DNA of 64,000 nt from Isoetes taiwanensis. Its lineage: Eukaryota; Streptophyta; Lycopodiopsida; Isoetales; Isoetaceae. Where the stretch lies: positions 250,001-314,000 of the forward strand of contig JAJEKV010000175.1 in the NCBI GenBank assembly GCA_021234155.1. The letters run 5' to 3'. Numbering within the stretch: the stretch's first letter is position 1; every line of letters begins with the position of its first letter. This document shows positions 59,201 through 64,000 of the stretch, in pieces. The notes beneath the pieces were generated by a model, which searched no databases, was not told where the DNA came from, and worked only from the letters and a program-made list of their open reading frames with translations. Both the position numbers and the translations under genes were made by a program.

Positions 59201-61879
59201 GTTATGGTGTTTACAAAATATATAGCTTCTGACTTCGAATGCCTCTTTTCTACTAAAGCAAAATCATTTATTTAAACCTTTGGTAATACTATAACCTTTG
59301 ATTTGTTTTGTTGTAGTGCAGGCTTTTTCATGTCGAGATAGATGGGGCATTAGATTGAGTCATGATATAACTATGCATTTGAGCTACACGGAACTTCTTT
59401 ATCGTAAAGTTTAGGGAAGATGTTTGTACATGCGATTCTCTTCATTGGACGGGCAAATGTAGAAAAGAAGAGAATGCGAACAATGTGATTTCATCTTTAA
59501 ACTCGGTTGGTGAGAGATATCTATAAACAGGCTTTGGGCATTATGTGAGCTTTTGTTCCAATGGTAACCTTTTTCTTTTAAACTCCACTTTTGATCACTA
59601 AGTCTATTTTTTGGAATAATGTTAAGCCCGAGAAGCAAAAAATACATTAGATTATGAATGAACTGATCATATTACTTAGCGATGTTAGACACTATTATCG
59701 AGCTATGGAATCTAAAGTGTGTTTCGTTTTTGTCTTCGTATATCTTTTTAAATACCTTTACATTGGCTCTTAACTGATGAGGTGAGAGAAAATTCCATAT
59801 TCTTCTTGAGTTAGGACATAAACGCCAAACCATGTCACATATATTATTATGCACTATAGCACTTTATTCTCCCGATGTGTGCATGCCATCCCACCGCACT
59901 CACACTTGCAAATATCAATTTACACAATTGAAAACCCTCATTGTCTTGAATACATAAACTTGCATATCAATTCAACTAATTCAAGGCCCTATGAGCTATA
60001 CCTTGGACGTATATTCTTAAGATTCGCATTAGAGTTTGCATGTTGTGTAACAATGCCCATGCATAAACCAAAATCATCTAAGAACTTTCTTTTGAAGATG
60101 CAAAGTTCCCGCGAATTGTTGTATAAATTTTACTTGAACAACACTTTCGGATAAAAGGCTGTAGAGATGTAAACAACATTAATACTTAAGAACAAAGTAT
60201 GAACATGTAGTGAATAGGTATGTGAGTATAAAATTAATAGAATAAGACATGTGGCATTTGACTTTCATGCGTGTGATGACACTTCATGTATGTGTAATGA
60301 TTAGAGTGTACAAATCTCTTCCTTTTTCTTAAGATGTATTTGAACACGAAGAAACATTAATGAAGAACATAAACTCTCATCATATGTAAATGATTGCAGT
60401 GCACAAATCTCTCTCTTTTCCTTAAGATGTATTTGAGCCACGAAAAGAATAATGGAGGAAATAGGTGCTATAAATTGTATAGGCCCACCCACATCAATAC
60501 AAACAACTCTAGAAACAATTTTATGAAGATCTACTTTTAATTCTGCTTATTTTCTTTCAATGGAGACATCTATGGTGGACAAGCATGTTTTTGAGGATGT
60601 GGACATGGACTAAATATATATCTGCTAATGCTCAAGCGTTGACAAAGCACCCTTTTTACGTGGATGATTAATAGATGTGTTAGAGGTAGAGGTTTTGGGG
60701 TTTTAGGGCTTATAGGACTATCATTACCATCAAATCAATGGAAGAGTTCTTTGCTAGGGTTTAAGACTTTGAGTTTAGGGTTCATGGGGCTATGCTTTTA
60801 GGATTTAGAGGCTTATATAGATTATGTTTTTTATGAATGCTTGAAAAGTGAGGTGTAGCGTGCAGGCATGCAATAATATAGGTGAACAATGTCATCACAT
60901 CGTAGATATTTCATTGCTTACATTTGGTTATTAAATTGGACCCATATGTTTTGGCCAAAATATGTGATCTGAGAGTGCTTGAACATGGGAATGGGCAAAA
61001 CATAGGTGGCATGAATCACACGTGCCAAAATGAGGTTATAAACTTTCTGAGAAGGAGACAGTGAGTAGCCAAGTTCTATATTAATCACATGCAATTTCTT
61101 ACATTACATGTATATTCCATACATCCGACTAATGCGGCATCGTAGAAAACTGCGTTCTAGTATGCAGTGCTTGATTACGTCGATGTTGTTACCAATGAAT
61201 GATCTTTAAAATCAAATCAACACATTAGATTTTATTATTGGTTTCATCATTTTGAAATGGTGGAGAATAAGTAATTAACGTTTCATCATTCTCAAATAAT
61301 AAGAGAATAAGAGAAACAATTATGTGAAAATGAACATGTCCATTGTTTGACATATGGTGATTTGAAATCTATTTGTAGTTCAAAGATATAATGGTTTAAA
61401 ACAAACATTATATTAGTCGATCGTTCATATAGCCCAGAATGCTAAGGCTGTCTCATTTTACAATGTAGCTTTATCATTTTATAGGTCCTAACATTAAGAC
61501 TTCAACATGTGCCAGTGCTTATTTGGCTTATATATAGTCATAATTAATTCTTTATCTTTGTTAAGCTAAACAATTCATTTTATCACGTGACAAACTTCAC
61601 TTATAGGGTGATGAGTTTTCCCTTGATTACATCAATCACCAGAGCCTTACAAGATGAGTAAATCTGAACAATAGCGTGAGTGTATAAGAAAAATCATTAT
61701 ATAGGTTTATGCTTAAATTACGCGGCATTATACGGCATCTATTACGTAGTCTTTGTAGTTCTCGTTTTATTTCTACATAGTCTTTGTAGTTTAATGTTTC
61801 CATTCATCAGATTAAAGGGTGAACCGTTTTGTCACCCCTCATTGTAACATGCGTTTCATAGTTCGATTAATGAGGTCGC
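56209..61879. other. AT-rich sequence, no gene seen
   Basis: No supported gene on either strand. It contains small direct repeats (57030-57056, 57429-57458) and a GATAA pentanucleotide repeat. Confidence 0.5.
59141..59163 (+). repeat. (GATAA)n microsatellite
   Basis: About four and a half GATAA units. Confidence 0.9.
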
Positions 61880-62250
61880 CTACGACATCAACAAAACCTC
61901 TATCCACGGCCTCATGGCGTGGAATTCTTCCATGAGTTCATGGCTGGCATGGCCAATCCCTTCAAACGTAAGGATTACACTGACATTCAGAGTTTTGAGA
62001 AATTTGCACAAAACCCTGACCTTTGCTAGTGTTGCCCAACTACCGCACTCAAATTTTTAGACATCTCATACGGGTACAAATTTCACTCGATTATGTGTTC
62101 ATGGCCCTTTAAGTGGCATGACTAAAGATCACCACAATTTTTCGCAATCTTTGGTAAAACAATCAGAGGCTTATCTCTCATCGACCCCAAATGTAAGAGT
62201 TTGAGACGGCACTTCAATCAATCTCATGATCCGCCAAGCTTGTAGGCGTC
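61880..62250 (+). pseudogene. Unrecognised coding-like fragment
   Basis: VAYDINKTSIHGLMAWNSS, then one frame over FMAGMANPFKRKDYTDIQSF and EKFAQNPDLC, a TAG, CPTTALKFLDISYGYKFHSI and MCSWPFKWHD, then after TAA SPQFFAIFGKTIRGLSLIDP. Two stops and one shift. Composition looks like a true protein. No family recognised, and no splice sites assigned with confidence. Confidence 0.35.
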
Positions 62251-64000
62251 GTTTGAAGAACAACTTCTTTTCAATCAATCTTTAAGTCCATAATACATAG
62301 CCGTTAGGCTTTTGAGTTCAACGCTTTGATCAACCTCATCATTGCATGATACATGGCGGTTGAGTTTCTTTCAAATTCACTAAAGGCATGAAAGATGACT
62401 TGAACCTTTAAGCCTTCAGCACTTTCAAGTTCAACTTTCTATTAAAACTCTTTCAAGTTCACCAAATGGCGTGAAAGGCGCTACGCCCTTGACAAATTTT
62501 GTGCCAACATTTTCATTCTACTCCTTGTAGGACTCTTTGTGATTGGTGCATGTGTGATTTAGGAGCTCATGGCAAAGCTCTCGAAAAGTGGTGTAGTGGA
62601 TTCTCAACGTGGATTAGACTTCTATGGATTTAAAGAGCTGCGTGGTAAGCTCAAGAGAAGTGGTGACAGTTTTCTCAATCTCTCATGGTTTTTACTTCAT
62701 CGACATTGACATTCTTTGATCAAGAAGATTTTTCGGCAACATGATTGTTACCTCCCCTCAATTTGGAACCTTGTTGTAGATGTCAAACCTTATGTTATAA
62801 AGGTTTATATATGATTTAGTTTTGGGGGTTAGCCTTGTGGGCTAAACATAAATATTAGTGGCATGGACCACATATATATATATCATATTGGATAACAAGA
62901 TCTGAGTCGGATTTTTAGCTATAGATTTGTGGTAGGTGAGATGTCAGTTAGGGTTAGGGTTTTGCCCTACTATTTAGAAAGAGCATTCCTCTCATGATTG
63001 ATGGTTTCACTCATGTTTTAAAATACCAACCTCTTTGAATGTCGATATAATGATTGAGTTTTGTTCATTTCTTTGCTTTTGTTCTTGTTCTTAAGTCTCT
63101 TTCCACCTTATTTTGGTTGATTCATGGCGTTTATGGCAGCCTTGTATCCGGCCGATCATGGACTATTAACATAAGTGTATGCAAAAGAACCCTAAAATCA
63201 ACAAACATGATTGAAATCTCAAATTCCAATGAAAAACAAATGCCACATATACCTTTGATGTTCTCTCGGGGCTGCTTCAACCCTGGTTAGGAGCATCATT
63301 TTTTTTTATTTGTTGCCCATTCATTACTTCATCTCGGATCGAATGAAGGGGGTTAGTTCTACAAATAGAATTGATAAAAAGTAAGAAGCGTGGAGCACAA
63401 AGAATGGCAAAATGCAAATCAGGAGACGGCAAGGGTAAACATTTTGCCATCCTTCTTAGCTCAATCCATGCCTTCTTGGCTCATGAGCCTTGTTAAAATT
63501 CATATTCTTGCCTAATCTAGTAAGTTAACTCAAATGCGGCGGACAAACCAATCTACGGTATTGACAAAGTGTGGTTAGCTGGGATTGCACTACAACCTAA
63601 CATTTGGTCCATAGTTGAAAACTTCATGATAAAAGCAGCAATGGGTTGTTTTTTGAAAGATTTGAAAAACCTGCGTAGTTATATGGAGGTGTGGTTTTTA
63701 ATGATATCATGTAGTTTTTAACATGGAGCCATAGTTTTTATAAGAATGTGGTTTCTTAAGGGTCGTTTCTTTTCAGGTGTTGTTTTCTCGGTACATATAG
63801 TTTTTGAAGGATGTTTTTTAAGGTGTTTTTAAGGTAGTGTTTTTGAGGTGTGATTTTTATGGTTTTGTAAGTATCCATGTGACGAGTTGTGCACATGCCA
63901 TTAATCTTATGAAATGGCCGGCATCTAAAAGCTATATGCATGTTTGACGATTCACTAGCATTACATGTGTGTGTGTGAGAGAGAGCTTGTAAGAGCATGA
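62251..64000. other. AT-rich sequence, no gene seen
   Basis: Short frames only. There is a TA-repeat at about 62873-62884, and TG and GA dinucleotide runs at about 63966-63985. Confidence 0.5.

Overview
The window reads as nuclear DNA of a land plant. It has a Mutator-like transposase with a SWIM zinc finger, plant-type LINEs, a non-autonomous LTR retroelement primed by an initiator-Met-type tRNA, GT-AG introns, and a telo-box 5' of a spliced gene. I cannot place the lineage. The LINE style and the repeat load would suit a repeat-rich non-angiosperm plant, but that is a guess. Most of the window is repeats, and only one gene looks intact.

Layout, left half. 1-6.06 kb is a GC-rich, badly decayed LINE with 5' tandem monomers, endonuclease and reverse transcriptase relics, a 3' stem-loop and a CCTT-repeat tail. 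7.6-8.9 kb (minus) is a broken gene ending in a DNA N-methyltransferase-like motif. A 5'-truncated LINE with a poly-A tail (9.08-10.23 kb) separates it from more minus-strand coding-like sequence. 11.6-14.73 kb is a Mutator-like element with terminal inverted repeats and a broken transposase. 14.82-17.65 kb (plus) is a four-exon gene for a Pro/Gln-rich protein. 18.8-20.0 kb (minus) is a multi-exon gene or pseudogene of unknown family.

Layout, right half. 20.5-26.24 kb is a higher-order satellite-like array of three modules (A minisatellite, B GC-rich, C TTCTAGA-rich) repeated about three times; it resumes at 37.28 kb and again around 43.5 kb. Nested in it, and bounded by a perfect 5-bp duplication (GGGTA), is an 11,024-bp array of alternately inverted half-units of a small LTR retroelement (26,248-37,271). 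A second insertion, a 4.0-kb element with 32-bp inverted termini (37,553-41,569), carries about seven copies of a 70-75-nt hairpin. A 10-N assembly gap at 43.45 kb lies between two copies of a duplicated block. From 45.7 to 56.2 kb (plus) there are at least seven exon-like segments of a long-intron gene or pseudogene I cannot name. 56.2-64 kb is AT-rich with one coding-like scrap near 62 kb.

Two cautions. Many coding stretches are interrupted by single-base frameshifts, so draft-assembly errors compete with true decay. Exon limits were read by eye from splice consensus and reading frame, without transcripts or searches.
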